This document shows positions 50,335-59,534 of a stretch of 64,000 nucleotides of DNA, piece after piece. How positions within the stretch are numbered: the first letter of the stretch is position 1; every line of letters begins with the position of its first letter. Source of the DNA: Nocardioides massiliensis (GTDB lineage: Bacteria > Actinomycetota > Actinomycetes > Propionibacteriales > Nocardioidaceae); NCBI RefSeq assembly GCF_030811215.1, contig NZ_JAUSQM010000001.1:2914001-2978000 (forward strand). Reading direction: 5' to 3'. The notes beneath the pieces are model-generated. The model did no database searches. It was not told where the DNA came from and saw only the letters and a program-made list of their open reading frames with translations. The position numbers were made by a program, and so were the translations under genes.

Positions 50335-51509
50335 CAGGCGCCTGCCCCGGCGTCGGCGCCCTGCTTCGCCGCCTCTTCCTCCTCGGCGCGACGGCGCAGG
50401 TTCTCGGCGACCTCCGCCTCCCAGTTCACGTTGGCCATCGTGGTGTCGACCTCGAACTCGAAGCGCTCGACCATCTCCGGCTCGATGTCGGCGACGTCGA
50501 CGTAGAACTGCTCGTACCAGCGGCGCAGCTGGTAGACCGGGCCGTCCTCCTCGCACAGGAGCGGGTTCTGGACCGGCACCTTGTTCTTCCAGATGTGCAC
50601 GTCCTGGAGGAAGCCCTCGCCGAACATGTCGGCGTACTTCTTGGCGACGTACTGCGCCGACGCCTCGTCCAGACCCTCGGGCTTGCGGACGGCGATGCCG
50701 TACTGCAGCGTGAACGAGTCGGGCCCGGTGGGCAGGTGGCAGTTGATCAGCACGACCTCGGTCTCGAAGCCCTTGTAGTCGACCCAGAGCCAGTTGATCA
50801 TGTATGCCGGGCCGTAGTAGGTCGCCTCGGACTTGAGGAACATGTCGGTCGCGCCGTAGCCGCCGCTCACGTCGGGGCGGCCCTTGGACTCCATGAACTG
50901 GGTCGCCTGGGTGCCCTCGAAGACGTTGCGGAAGCTGGTCGGGAACGACAGGTGCACGTAGTAGAAGTGCGCCATGTCGACGACGTTGTCGATCAGCTCG
51001 CGACAGTGCGAGCCCTCGATGGGGTTGACCTCCCAGAACCAGTCGGTCCAGGCGTCGGTCCCGATGCCGGGAAGCTCGGGCGGGAGGATGTCCAGGTCGG
51101 GCTCGGAGCCCTCGGGGTCATGCCAGATCAGCACCTGCCCGTTGCGGATCACGACGGGGTACTTCTGGGTGCGGGCACGCAGCGGCACGCGGCGCGCGTA
51201 GGGGATCGCCTTGCACTTGCCGTCGCCACCCCAGCGCCAGTCGTGGAACGGGCAGGCGACCTCGTCGCCCTTGACCGAGCCCTGGGTGAGGTCACCGCCC
51301 ATGTGCCGGCAGTAGCCGTCGATGACGTTGATGTCACCCTTGCTGTCCGCCCAGACCACGAGCTTGGTGCCGAAGGCCTCGATGCCGTGCGGCTTGCCGT
51401 CGGCGAACTGACGCTCCACCCCCAGGCAGTGCCAGCCGCGGGCGTAGCGGATCGGCGCGACACCCCGGTCGAGGTGACGGACCTGCTCAGGTGCCTGGAC
51501 GGCGTTCAT
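50334..51509 (-). CDS. kshA: 3-ketosteroid 9-alpha-hydroxylase oxygenase KshA
   Basis: A 391-residue Rieske oxygenase. The [2Fe-2S] ligands are in CRHMGGDLTQG and CPFHDWRWGGDG (CxH and CxxH, about residues 67-90). The mononuclear iron ligands lie in NVVDMAHFYYVH. With GWHCLGVERQFADG and ESKGRPDVSGGYG it matches KshA (Rv3526-like). It hydroxylates C9 of the steroid nucleus, triggering ring B opening. The ATG at 51509 follows gaggtcgcc and fits the family start. Divergent from fadE26 with a KstR-like site between. Confidence 0.93.
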   Translation of the reverse strand: MNAVQAPEQVRHLDRGVAPIRYARGWHCLGVERQFADGKPHGIEAFGTKLVVWADSKGDINVIDGYCRHMGGDLTQGSVKGDEVACPFHDWRWGGDGKCKAIPYARRVPLRARTQKYPVVIRNGQVLIWHDPEGSEPDLDILPPELPGIGTDAWTDWFWEVNPIEGSHCRELIDNVVDMAHFYYVHLSFPTSFRNVFEGTQATQFMESKGRPDVSGGYGATDMFLKSEATYYGPAYMINWLWVDYKGFETEVVLINCHLPTGPDSFTLQYGIAVRKPEGLDEASAQYVAKKYADMFGEGFLQDVHIWKNKVPVQNPLLCEEDGPVYQLRRWYEQFYVDVADIEPEMVERFEFEVDTTMANVNWEAEVAENLRRRAEEEEAAKQGADAGAGA

Positions 51510-51590
51510 GGCGACCTCCTCGTCGAATGGACCCGGATGGTCCACCACCAGTGTTGCGCGGATCGGGCGCGGCTGCGTCCTGCCCGGGAA

Positions 51591-51610
51591 AACGAGAACA
51601 GGTTATAGTT
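51591..51610. promoter_or_regulatory. kstR box: KstR-like operator, site 1 (kshA / fadE26)
   Basis: AACGAGAACAGGTTATAGTT matches the KstR consensus (AACTAGAACACGTTCTAGTT, from memory) at 17 of 20 positions. It overlaps TATAGT (51604-51609), a good -10 for fadE26. It sits in the 150-bp divergent region. Confidence 0.75.
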
Positions 51611-51659
51611 TTGCCGACCCGATGACCAGTCTTCCGGCCGCCGCCGGCGAGGAGTCGCC

Positions 51660-52841
51660 ATGCACATCGCCCTGACCCCCGACCAAGAGGCGCTCCGCCG
51701 CGAGCTGCGGGGCTACTTCGCCGAGCTGGTCACCCCGGAGCGCCGCGCGGCGCTCGCCGCCGCGTCCGGGGAGTTCGGTGACGCCGCGGTCTACAAGGAG
51801 GTCATCCGCCAGCTCGGCACCGACGGCTGGCTCGGGATCGGCTGGCCCGAGGAGTTCGGCGGCCAGGCGCGCTCGATGGTCGAGCAGCTGATCTTCACCG
51901 ACGAGGCCGCGATCGCGGGCGTGCCGATCCCCTACCTGACGCTCAACACCGTCGGTCCGACGATCATGCGCTTCGGCACCGACGAGCAGAAGGAGAAGTT
52001 CCTCCCCGCGATCCTCAAGGGCGAGATGCACTTCTCGATCGGCTACTCCGAGCCCGGCTCCGGCACCGACCTGGCCAGTCTCCAGACCCGCGCGCGGCTC
52101 GAGGGCGACGAGTGGGTCATCAACGGCCAGAAGATGTGGACCAGCCTCATCCAGTACGCCGACTACATCTGGCTCGCGTGCCGCACCGACCCCGAGCTGC
52201 CGCGACACAAGGGCCTGTCGATGATCCTCGTGCCGGCCGACGCCCCGGGCTTCTCCTACACGCCCGTCCACACCGTCGCCGGCGTCGGCACGAGCGCGAC
52301 GTACTACGAGGACGTGCGCGTGCCGAAGGGCAACCTCGTCGGCGAGCTCAACGGCGGCTGGGCGCTCATGACCAACCAGCTCAACCACGAGCGGGTCGCG
52401 CTCACCTCGGCCGCTCCCCTGACGCACTCGCTGCGCCTCGTGCGGGAGTGGGCCCAGCAGACCAAGAACCCCGATGGTTCCCGGGTCATCGACACCGAGT
52501 GGGTGCAGATCGCCCTCGGCCGAGCCCACGCGCGCGCCGAGATGCTCGCGCTGCTGAACTGGAAGCTCGCCTCCGACACGACCCACCTCTCGCCGGCCGA
52601 GGCGTCGGCGACCAAGGTCTACGGCAGCGAGCTCGCCACGGAGGTCTACCGCTCGCTGATGGAGATCGTCGGCCCGCACGCAGTGCTCAAGGCCGGCTCC
52701 GAGGGCGCCGTCCTCCAGGGCCGGCTCGAGCGCTACTACCGCTCCTCGCTGGTCATGACCTTCGGGGGCGGCACCAACGAGATCCAGCGCGACATCATCG
52801 GCATGGTCGGGCTCGGCCTGCCGCCGGCCACGCGCCGCTGA
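51660..52841 (+). CDS. fadE26: Acyl-CoA dehydrogenase FadE26/ChsE4 (steroid side chain)
   Basis: A 393-residue flavoprotein. MHIALTPDQEALRRELRGYF starts the helical domain, HFSIGYSEPGSGTDLASLQT binds FAD, and NGQKMWTSLIQYADYIWLA is in the middle domain. The C-terminal TFGGGTNEIQRDIIGMVGLGLP is conserved. The sequence is close to Rv3504, the FadE26 subunit of a heteromeric dehydrogenase for the cholesterol side chain. The partner FadE27 is next. The ATG follows gaggagtcgcc. KstR site 1 upstream. Confidence 0.92.
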   Translation: MHIALTPDQEALRRELRGYFAELVTPERRAALAAASGEFGDAAVYKEVIRQLGTDGWLGIGWPEEFGGQARSMVEQLIFTDEAAIAGVPIPYLTLNTVGPTIMRFGTDEQKEKFLPAILKGEMHFSIGYSEPGSGTDLASLQTRARLEGDEWVINGQKMWTSLIQYADYIWLACRTDPELPRHKGLSMILVPADAPGFSYTPVHTVAGVGTSATYYEDVRVPKGNLVGELNGGWALMTNQLNHERVALTSAAPLTHSLRLVREWAQQTKNPDGSRVIDTEWVQIALGRAHARAEMLALLNWKLASDTTHLSPAEASATKVYGSELATEVYRSLMEIVGPHAVLKAGSEGAVLQGRLERYYRSSLVMTFGGGTNEIQRDIIGMVGLGLPPATRR

Positions 52842-52876
52842 CGCCCCGACCGCCCGTCTCCAGCTGAGGACACCCC

Positions 52877-53992
52877 ATGGACTTCACCTTCACCACCGAG
52901 CAGGACGAGGCCGCCGAGCTCGCGGCGACGATCCTCAAGGACCACTGCACCAACGAGCGCCAGAAGGCCGTCGAGGCCGAGGGCCACCGCTTCGACCGCA
53001 CGCTGTGGAAGGCGCTGGCCGACGCCGGACTGCTCGGGATCGCACTGCCCGACGAGCACGGCGGCGGCGGGATGGGCCTGCTCGAGCTGACTCGCGTCCT
53101 CGTGGAGTGTGGCCGCGTGGTCGCCCCGGTGCCCATCGTGGTCCACACCGTTGCCGGGCTCACGGTGGCCGAGCACGGCGCTGACGCCGTACGCCAGGCA
53201 CTCCTCCCAGGTGCAGCCGACGGTTCGACGCTGCTCACGGTCGCGGCCGGCGAGGAGCGCGAGGCGCTGCCGGAGCACCCCGGGACGTCGGCCACGCCCG
53301 GCGAGGCCGGTTGGCGCCTCGACGGCACGAAGACGGTCGTCTCCGCCGGCGCTGATGCCGACGCCTACCTCGTGACGGCTCGGACCGACGAGGCCAGCGC
53401 GGTGTTCCTCGTGCGCAGCGACGACACCGGCGTCACGGTGACGCCCCAGAACGCCACCGACAACGAGCGGGTCGCGCAGCTGGTCCTCACCGACGTCGCG
53501 CTCGACGACGACCGGCTCGTCGGCGCGACCGATGGCAGCACCGTGCGCTGGTTGCACGACCGGCTCACCGTGGCCACCTGCGCGGTCCACCTCGGTGTCG
53601 TCGAGGGGGCGCTGTCCCTCACGAGCGGCTACGCCCGCACCCGCGAGCAGTTCGGCCGCCCGATCGGGAGCTTCCAGGCGGTCGCCCAGCGGCTCGCCGA
53701 CGGCTTCATCGACGTCCTCGGTGCGCGCCTCACGCTGTGGCAGGCGGCCTGGCGCTTGGCCGAGGGACTCCCGGCCGCGACCGAGGTCGCCGTCGCGAAG
53801 CTGTGGGCCGCGGACGCCGGCCACCGGCTCGCCCACACCACCGTCCACGTGCACGGCGGTGTCGGCATCGACCTCGACGGCGAGGCGCACCGCTTCTTCA
53901 CCACCGCCAAGCGCCTGGAGTTCACGCTCGGCGCCGGCACCGAGCAGGCGCTGACCGTCGGCCGCGCGCTGGCGACCGAGCCCGTCGCCTGA
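52877..53992 (+). CDS. fadE27: Acyl-CoA dehydrogenase FadE27/ChsE5 (partner subunit)
   Basis: A 371-residue protein like Rv3505. The conserved segment YARTREQFGRPIGSFQAVAQRLADGFIDV is near residues 253-281, and HTTVHVHGGVGIDLDGEAHRFFTTAKRLEF near the end. In ChsE4-ChsE5 type enzymes both subunits form an alpha2-beta2 dehydrogenase with a shared active site. It lies 35 bp downstream of fadE26. The start ATG follows gaggacaccc. A strong hairpin terminator comes 22 bp after its stop. Confidence 0.9.
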   Translation: MDFTFTTEQDEAAELAATILKDHCTNERQKAVEAEGHRFDRTLWKALADAGLLGIALPDEHGGGGMGLLELTRVLVECGRVVAPVPIVVHTVAGLTVAEHGADAVRQALLPGAADGSTLLTVAAGEEREALPEHPGTSATPGEAGWRLDGTKTVVSAGADADAYLVTARTDEASAVFLVRSDDTGVTVTPQNATDNERVAQLVLTDVALDDDRLVGATDGSTVRWLHDRLTVATCAVHLGVVEGALSLTSGYARTREQFGRPIGSFQAVAQRLADGFIDVLGARLTLWQAAWRLAEGLPAATEVAVAKLWAADAGHRLAHTTVHVHGGVGIDLDGEAHRFFTTAKRLEFTLGAGTEQALTVGRALATEPVA

Positions 53993-54013
53993 GTCTCGCT
54001 GCGCCAACCGAAT

Positions 54014-54046
54014 GGCCCGCTCCCGGTTCGCCGGGAGCGGGCCTTC
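54014..54046. terminator. Bidirectional terminator after fadE27
   Basis: A perfect 13-bp stem GGCCCGCTCCCGG / CCGGGAGCGGGCC closed by a TTCG tetraloop, between convergent fadE27 and the NPD-family gene. TTCGTCG follows on the plus strand. Confidence 0.85.
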
Positions 54047-54062
54047 GTCGTACGCCTGTGCG

Positions 54063-55163
54063 TCAGCCCCGGAGCTTGTCCAGGCGGGTGACGGTCTCCT
54101 CGAACTCCGAGACCAGGTCGGCCATCACGTCGGCGACGGGGCGGACCTCGTTCATGCGGCCGACGATCTGCCCGATCGGCATCGAGATCACGTCGGGGTC
54201 GCCGGAGGCGTTGATGCGGTTGTGGGCGTCGGCCACCAGGAGGTTCTGCAGCGGCATCGGCAGCGGCGACGGAGCGCCCTCCTCGGCCCAGGCCTCGGTC
54301 CACTTGGTCTTGAGCAGGCGCGCCGGCTTGCCGGTGTAGATCCGGGTGCGCACGGTGTCGGACGACGTCGCGCGCGTGAAGGCCGTGGTCCAACCGGCGT
54401 TGGACTGCAGGTTCTGGTACTCCTCGGTGCCGAGCCAGATCGAGCCGGTCCACACGCCCTGCGCGCCCAGCGCGAGCGACGCCGCGACCTGGCGACCGGA
54501 GCCGATGCCGCCGGCGCCCAGCACAGGCACGTCGCCGACCGCGTCGACGATGTCGGGGGTCAGCACCATGCCGGCGATCTCGCCCGTGTGGCCGCCGGCC
54601 TCGTAGCCCTGCGCGACGATGATGTCGACGCCGTTGCGCACGTGGCTGAGCGCGTGCTTCGCCGCACCGGCGAGGGCAGCGACCTTGACGCCCGCAGCGT
54701 GCGCCTGCTCGATCACGTCGACCGGCGGCGAGCCGAGCGCGTTGGCGATGAGCACCGGACGGTGCTTGAGGGCGATGTCGACGTGCGAGCGGGCCACGGA
54801 GTGCAGCCACCCCAGGACGCCCTCGCGGCCCTCACCTTCGGGCAGCGGTGGCACGCCGAGCTTGAGCAGCGTCTCGTCGACGAATTTCTTGTGTTCCTCG
54901 GGGATCATCGCGCCGAGGTCCATCGAGGTGCCCTCGGTGGGGATCTTCATCGGCATGACGACGTCGACGCCGTACGGCTTGCCGTCGGTGTTCTCGTCCA
55001 TCCAGGTGAGCGTCTGCTCGAGCTCGTCGGGGTCGTTGAACCGGACGCAGCCGAGGACGCCGAGGCCGCCGGCGCGCGAGACGGCCGCGGCCACGTGCTC
55101 GGACGGGGTGAAGGCGAAGATCGGGTACTCGATCCCGAACTCATCGCAGAGGGGGGTACGCAT
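54063..55163 (-). CDS. NPD/nitronate monooxygenase-family flavoprotein
   Basis: A 366-residue FMN-dependent TIM-barrel enzyme. It begins MRTPLCDEFGIEYPIFAFTPSEH; VSRAGGLGVLGCVRF is the flavin-binding turn. GVDIIVAQGYEAGGHTGE and VLGAGGIGSGRQVAASLALGAQGVWTGSIW are typical of NPD-like enzymes. The gene is 3 bp after fadD19 on the same transcript, so it belongs to the steroid regulon. It could be an IpdC-like ring-degradation enzyme or act on side-chain intermediates; the sequence does not settle this. Confidence 0.82.
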   Translation of the reverse strand: MRTPLCDEFGIEYPIFAFTPSEHVAAAVSRAGGLGVLGCVRFNDPDELEQTLTWMDENTDGKPYGVDVVMPMKIPTEGTSMDLGAMIPEEHKKFVDETLLKLGVPPLPEGEGREGVLGWLHSVARSHVDIALKHRPVLIANALGSPPVDVIEQAHAAGVKVAALAGAAKHALSHVRNGVDIIVAQGYEAGGHTGEIAGMVLTPDIVDAVGDVPVLGAGGIGSGRQVAASLALGAQGVWTGSIWLGTEEYQNLQSNAGWTTAFTRATSSDTVRTRIYTGKPARLLKTKWTEAWAEEGAPSPLPMPLQNLLVADAHNRINASGDPDVISMPIGQIVGRMNEVRPVADVMADLVSEFEETVTRLDKLRG

Positions 55164-55166
55164 GCG

Positions 55167-56807
55167 TCAGGCTCCTGCCGTGATGGACTCGAGGGCCAGT
55201 TCCTTGGCCCGGGGGTACTGCGCCTTGCCCGTCGCGTTGCGCGGGATCTCGGGCACGATGGTGAGGCTGCGCGGAAGCTTGTAGCCGGAGAGATGGTCGC
55301 GCAGGTAGGTGCGGAGCTCCTCGAGCTTCAGCGTGGCGCCCTCCCGCAGCTCGACGACGGCGGCGACCGCCTGCCCGAAGCGCTCGTCGGGGATCCCGAC
55401 GACGAGGACGTCGTAGACGGCCGGGTGGCCCTTGACGGCCATCTCGACCTCCTCCGGGTAGACCTTCTCGCCGCCGGTGTTGACGCAGTTCGAACCGCGA
55501 CCCAGCAGCGTGATGCGTCCGCCCTGCTCGACCCGGGCGAAGTCGCCGGGGACGGCGTAGCGCTGCCCGTCGATGGTGAGGAAGGTCTGCGCGGACTTCT
55601 TCTCGTCCTTGTAGTAGCCCACGGGCACGTGCCCGCCGCGCGCCGTGCGTCCGACCTTGCCGACGTGGTCGTCGTCGATCGGGATGAGCGCGTTGTCGTC
55701 GTCGAGCAGGACGACGTGGGGGCCGGGAGTCACGACCGGTCCGTCGGTGGCGATGTGCGCCGCGTCCTGGAGGCCGGAGCCCTGGAACCCGGTCTCGGAG
55801 GACCCGATCGAGTCGGTGAAGAAGGCGTGGGGGAACGCCGCCATCCACCGCTGCTTCACCGGAGGGCTGAAGATCGCGGCGCTGGAGGAGACAGCCATGA
55901 GCTGGGAGGCCTGGTACGGCGTACCGGTAGCGGCCTTGCGCTCATACTCCTCGATCAGTGGACGTGCCATCGCGTCGCCGGTCATGAAGATCAGCTGCAC
56001 GCCCTCGCCCTCGATGATCTCCCAGGTGCGGACCGGGTCGAACTTCGGCTCGAGGACGGTGAGGTGGCCGGCAAAAAGGTGCATGAGGAGGCCGGCCTGC
56101 GCCCCACCGTGCATGAGGGGGCTGAGCGGGAAGGTGACCATCCGCGGCTCGACCGCCTGCTTGGACTGGTCGTACTCATCGAGCACCGTGCCGGACATGA
56201 AGTCGATGCCGCCACCGAGCGTGCGCCAGAAGTCCTCGTGACGCCACATGACGCCCTTGGGGAACCCGGTGGTGCCGCCGGTGTAGATGATGTGCAGGTC
56301 ATCGGGGCTGCGCGGTCCGAAGTCGCGCTCGGCGCTCTGGCCGGCCAGCGCGTCGTCCCACCAGACGCCGTCGAACGACGAGATGTCGGAGGCGTCGTCC
56401 GGAGCGAGTGCGTCGGGCATGGCGATCGCGAGGCGGAGCTGGTCGTGCTTGGGGAAGCAGGCGGCCACGAGCGGGGCGTAGGTGCGCTCGTGCAGGACCG
56501 CCACCACGTCGGCGTTGTCGAACAGGTAGTTGAGCTCCCCCTCGACGTAGCGGTAGTTGACGTTGATCGGCACGGCCCGGATCTTGAGGATGGCCAGCAG
56601 CGCGACGACGTGCTCGATGCTGTTCTTGGCGTAGATCGCGACGTGCTGTCCGGTCTGGACTCCCTGCGCCTGCAGGTAGTGCCCGAGGCGGTTGGAGTCC
56701 GCCTCCAGCTCGGCGAAGGTGACGACCCGGTCCCCCACCTTGACGGCAGGTTTCTCGGGCACGGCGTCGACGGCGTGTTCGAAGAGGTCGGCGATGTTGA
56801 GGGTCAC
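55167..56807 (-). CDS. fadD19: Steroid side-chain acyl-CoA ligase FadD19
   Basis: A 546-residue ANL enzyme. The P-loop is IIYTGGTTGFPKGVMWRHEDF, with SIGSSETG (A5), GDFARVEQGGRITLLGRGS (A7-A8), SNCVNTGGEKVYPEEVE and the Lys in PRNATGKAQYPRAKEL. VNYRYVEGELNYLFDNADVV and VPVGYYKDEKKSAQTF match Rv3515c, which activates C26 3-oxo-sterol acids. The GTG at 56807 is 6 bp from TAGTCT, overlapping KstR site 2, so expression is leaderless. Divergent from echA19, as in Mycobacterium tuberculosis. Confidence 0.93.
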   Translation of the reverse strand: MTLNIADLFEHAVDAVPEKPAVKVGDRVVTFAELEADSNRLGHYLQAQGVQTGQHVAIYAKNSIEHVVALLAILKIRAVPINVNYRYVEGELNYLFDNADVVAVLHERTYAPLVAACFPKHDQLRLAIAMPDALAPDDASDISSFDGVWWDDALAGQSAERDFGPRSPDDLHIIYTGGTTGFPKGVMWRHEDFWRTLGGGIDFMSGTVLDEYDQSKQAVEPRMVTFPLSPLMHGGAQAGLLMHLFAGHLTVLEPKFDPVRTWEIIEGEGVQLIFMTGDAMARPLIEEYERKAATGTPYQASQLMAVSSSAAIFSPPVKQRWMAAFPHAFFTDSIGSSETGFQGSGLQDAAHIATDGPVVTPGPHVVLLDDDNALIPIDDDHVGKVGRTARGGHVPVGYYKDEKKSAQTFLTIDGQRYAVPGDFARVEQGGRITLLGRGSNCVNTGGEKVYPEEVEMAVKGHPAVYDVLVVGIPDERFGQAVAAVVELREGATLKLEELRTYLRDHLSGYKLPRSLTIVPEIPRNATGKAQYPRAKELALESITAGA

Positions 56808-56814
56808 CCGCGCA

Positions 56815-56834
56815 GACTAGAACACGTTCTCGTT
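56815..56834. promoter_or_regulatory. kstR box: KstR-like operator, site 2 (fadD19 / echA19)
   Basis: GACTAGAACACGTTCTCGTT matches the KstR consensus (from memory) at 18 of 20 positions. It overlaps the minus-strand -10 TAGTCT of fadD19 (56814-56819). A plus-strand -10 TAGAGT lies at 56841-56846 for echA19. Confidence 0.85.
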
Positions 56835-56920
56835 TGTGACTAGAGTTCCGACCACTGGCCGGCACCAGCCACCAGCACCAGCCCACCGGCACCCAGCCCG
56901 TGCAACCGAGGAGACGCCCC

Positions 56921-57709
56921 GTGTCCGAGCCCCACGCCCTGGTCGAGCAGCGCAGCCACACGCTCATCGTCACGATGAACCGTCCGGAGTCGCGCAACGC
57001 GCTCTCGGGCGAGATGCTCGACATCATGACCCAGGCGTGGGACCGGGTGAACTCCGACGACGACATCCGCGTCTGCGTCCTGACCGGGGCGGGCGGCTAC
57101 TTCTGCGCCGGCGCGGACCTGAAGTCGATGAACAAGAAGCCGGCAGCGGAGGCGTTCGAGTCCGGGGAGTACGACCCGACGGTCATCAAGGGTCTGCTGA
57201 AGGGGTTCCGGCTCACCAAGCCGCTGATCGCAGCCGTCGAGGGTCCGGCCATCGCCGGGGGCACCGAGATCCTGCAGGGCACCGACATCAGGGTCGCCGG
57301 GGAGTCGGCGAAGTTCGGCATCTCCGAGGCCCGCTGGAGCCTCTACCCGATGGGTGGCTCGGCCGTGCGCCTCCCCCGCCAGATCCCCTACACCGTCGCC
57401 GCCGACCTGCTCCTCACCGGCCGGCACATCCTCGCCCCCGAGGCGAAGGAGCTCGGCCTCATCGGCCATGTCGTGCCCGACGGCCAGGCGCTGGAGAAGG
57501 CGCTCGAGCTCGCCGCGATGATCGAGAACAACGGCCCGCTCGCCGTGCAGGCCATCCTCAAGACGATCCGCGACTCGGAGGGCAAGCACGAGAACGACTG
57601 CTGGGCCGACGACGCCCGGGTCGGCGCTGCGGTCTTCTCCTCCGACGACGCCAAGGAGGGCCCACGCGCGTTCGCCGAGAAGCGCGCCCCGCAGTTCACC
57701 GGCCGCTGA
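56921..57709 (+). CDS. echA19: Steroid enoyl-CoA hydratase EchA19
   Basis: A 262-residue crotonase. [22 protein letters not shown], then oxyanion-hole loops [15 protein letters not shown] and [48 protein letters not shown] carries the catalytic Glu. The C-terminal [19 protein letters not shown] closely matches Rv3516, which hydrates the unsaturated sterol side chain. GTG at 56921 after gaggagacgcccc. It faces fadD19 across KstR site 2. Confidence 0.94.
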   Translation: MSEPHALVEQRSHTLIVTMNRPESRNALSGEMLDIMTQAWDRVNSDDDIRVCVLTGAGGYFCAGADLKSMNKKPAAEAFESGEYDPTVIKGLLKGFRLTKPLIAAVEGPAIAGGTEILQGTDIRVAGESAKFGISEARWSLYPMGGSAVRLPRQIPYTVAADLLLTGRHILAPEAKELGLIGHVVPDGQALEKALELAAMIENNGPLAVQAILKTIRDSEGKHENDCWADDARVGAAVFSSDDAKEGPRAFAEKRAPQFTGR

Positions 57710-57725
57710 TCGTGCTCCTGGGCAC

Positions 57726-57731
57726 TATCCT
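57726..57731 (+). promoter_or_regulatory. -10 element of a leaderless promoter (interrupted gene)
   Basis: TATCCT ends 6 bases before the GTG at 57738, giving a leaderless start independent of echA19. Confidence 0.5.
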
Positions 57732-57737
57732 CCGGAC

Positions 57738-58100
57738 GTGAGCTCGGACCTGGCCCCTCTGTTCGTCCTGGCGCTCGTCGCCGTCGTCGCGGTGGCGGGC
57801 TTCGGGCTCCACCAGGCGCACAAGCGCCGCGAGGAGATGGCTGCGTTCGCGGCCACCCACGGGTGGACCCACACCGCGCGGGACAACCGCTGGACCCAGC
57901 GGTATGACGGCCCGCCGTTCGGCCGCGGCCACAGCCGGCAGGCGACGAACATCCTGCAGGGACAGCACGACGGCCGTCCGGTGGTGGCGTTCGACTACAG
58001 CTACAAGATCAACACCGGCAGCGGCGAGAACCGCAGCACGACGACCTACCACCACTCGGTGATCGGCCTGGGCACGGGCGCACGGCTGCCGGCGTTGATG
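57738..58100 (+). pseudogene. Conserved membrane-anchored protein, 5' part, cut by IS110 element
   Basis: Codons 1-121 of a gene split by the insertion at 58100/58101. A membrane helix near residues 6-23 (PLFVLALVAVVAVAGFGL) is followed by RREEMAAFAATHGWTHTARDN and GPPFGRGHSRQATNILQG. The frame continues into the element for about 177 further codons that are not homologous. Joined to the part at 59535 it gives a full-length protein of about 226 residues of a conserved actinobacterial family of unknown role. Expression of the truncated protein is possible. Confidence 0.88.
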
Positions 58101-58112
58101 CTCCTATCTGTG

Positions 58113-59321
58113 TCAAGCGGCTTTGAGCCATTCGCGGTAGCGGCCGGCGAGTTGGTAGTCGGGGTAGGTGCCGAGCTCGGTGCGGACGATCTTGGTGATG
58201 TAGGTGTCCATTGCCTTGGCTGCGGCGGTGAGGGTGATGTTCTTGGCCTGTCGAGCGGAACGGAGGTCGGCGAGATCGGGTGCGGTCAGGCCGCGGGTGA
58301 GGGACTTGAAGACCTCGCGGGCGATGGCGCGTTTGAGCATGCGCAAGATCTCGGCGTCGGGTCGGCTCTTGTTGCGTTGCGCGGTGACGTAGGCGCGGGT
58401 GCGGGGATCGGAGGACATCCGGACCAGCGCGATGGTATGCAGCGCGCAGTTGGCGGCGCGGTCGCCGCCGCGGGAGAGGCGGTGACGGGTGGTTTTGCCC
58501 GAGGAGGCCGGGACCGGGGCGGTGCCGCAGAGCGCGGCGAAGGCGGCTTCGCTACGAAGACGTTCGGGGTTGCCGCCGGCGGTGATGAGCAGCTGTGCAG
58601 CGCTGTTCGCTCCAACACCGTGCAGCGATAGCAGGTGTGGGTTGGCTGCTGTGACCAGTTCGCGGAGCTGGTCTTCGAGGTCGTCGGCCTGGGCGGTGAG
58701 GAACTGGTGGCGTTTGGCCAGCATCCGCAACGCACTGAGCACTGCGCTTGTAGTGGGGTCCTTCGAGGCGGTGGGTCGGCAAGTCGCGAGCGCGGTGACC
58801 AGCGCTTTCTCTTTCAGCGGGCGGTATTTCTCACGCACTGCGGTGGGTGCGGTGATGAGCATGTGGTGGATCTGGTTCATCGCCGCGGTGCGCGCTTTGA
58901 CTGCCGAGCGGCGGGCGTTGTGGACCGCGCGCAACGCCTCGGTGTCCTCGCTCTTGGGTGCCGCTTGGGCCCGTCCCGACAGTGCGGCTCGGGCGGCTTG
59001 GTAGGCGTCGATGGGGTCAGACTTGCCCTGCAGCCGTCGCACCGAGCGTTCGGGGCGGATTACCTCGACGACCTCTATCCCGGTAGCAGCGGTGGCTCTG
59101 GTGATCCCGGCGCCGTAGGAACTGGTTCCCTCGATCCCGATCACCTCCGGCTCCCCGAAGGACCTCAGGAATGCGATCGCGTCGCGGTAGCCGTCCGGGG
59201 TGGTGGCGAACTCGGCATCGCCCAGGTCGCGACCGAGCGGGTCGATGGCGGCGACGTGGATGGTGTCAGCGTGGGTGTCCACGCCGGCGATGACTCTGGG
59301 ATGCAGGGCGGTCGCTGTCAT
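58113..59321 (-). CDS. IS110-family transposase (DEDD recombinase)
   Basis: A 402-residue transposase. The RuvC-like DEDD residues are Asp15 (AGVDTHADT), Glu64 (GIEGTSSYG), Asp102 and Asp105 (KSDPIDAYQAAR). The C-terminal domain has LLSLHGVGANSAAQLLITAG and ALCGTAPVPASSGKTTRHRLSRGGDRAANCALH, with the Ser region of IS110 enzymes. These proteins use a bridge RNA to pair donor and target. It appears intact. ATG at 59321. The gene ends 12 bp from the left border. Confidence 0.93.
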   Translation of the reverse strand: MTATALHPRVIAGVDTHADTIHVAAIDPLGRDLGDAEFATTPDGYRDAIAFLRSFGEPEVIGIEGTSSYGAGITRATAATGIEVVEVIRPERSVRRLQGKSDPIDAYQAARAALSGRAQAAPKSEDTEALRAVHNARRSAVKARTAAMNQIHHMLITAPTAVREKYRPLKEKALVTALATCRPTASKDPTTSAVLSALRMLAKRHQFLTAQADDLEDQLRELVTAANPHLLSLHGVGANSAAQLLITAGGNPERLRSEAAFAALCGTAPVPASSGKTTRHRLSRGGDRAANCALHTIALVRMSSDPRTRAYVTAQRNKSRPDAEILRMLKRAIAREVFKSLTRGLTAPDLADLRSARQAKNITLTAAAKAMDTYITKIVRTELGTYPDYQLAGRYREWLKAA

Positions 59322-59344
59322 GATGGCAATGCCTTCCGTGTCGA

Positions 59345-59529
59345 ATCGGATGGGTCGACGCCGGTCGGGCGAGCAGACAGGACATTGATGAGGCGCTTGC
59401 CAGGCTCTTATTAGGTCATGTCCGCCCGGCCGGCGAGCGGGAGACCTGACCACCGGCCAGACCAATTGATGGTCAACCCAGCAGGGCGACAGTCGGTGGC
59501 AGAGGCACGGCGATCAGGTCCGTGTCCAT
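59345..59529 (-). ncRNA. Candidate bridge RNA of the IS110 element
   Basis: The region upstream of the transposase in IS110-group elements encodes the bridge RNA. On the minus strand, CACCGAC (59492-59498) equals the target flank at 59537-59543. GTTGA (59473-59477) equals the complement of the other target flank. ATAAGAGC (59404-59411) matches 7 of 8 bases of the element end at 58100-58107. CATCAATG (59383-59390) is fully complementary to the other end at 59530-59537. This is the expected order of target guides then donor guides. Ends are approximate. Confidence 0.6.
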
Positions 59530-59534
59530 CATCA

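Noticed and set aside
51510-51659. A second promoter-like repeat between kshA and fadE26
   Set aside because: Beyond the KstR-like site and TATAGT nothing structured was found.
54063-55163. Assignment of the NPD-family gene as ipdC
   Set aside because: The N-terminus (MRTPLCDEFGIEYPIFAF) does not match what I recall of Rv3553, so only the family is named.
58101-58631. Continuation of the interrupted gene into the IS110 element
   Set aside because: The residues after the junction are antisense to the transposase and match nothing in the host protein.
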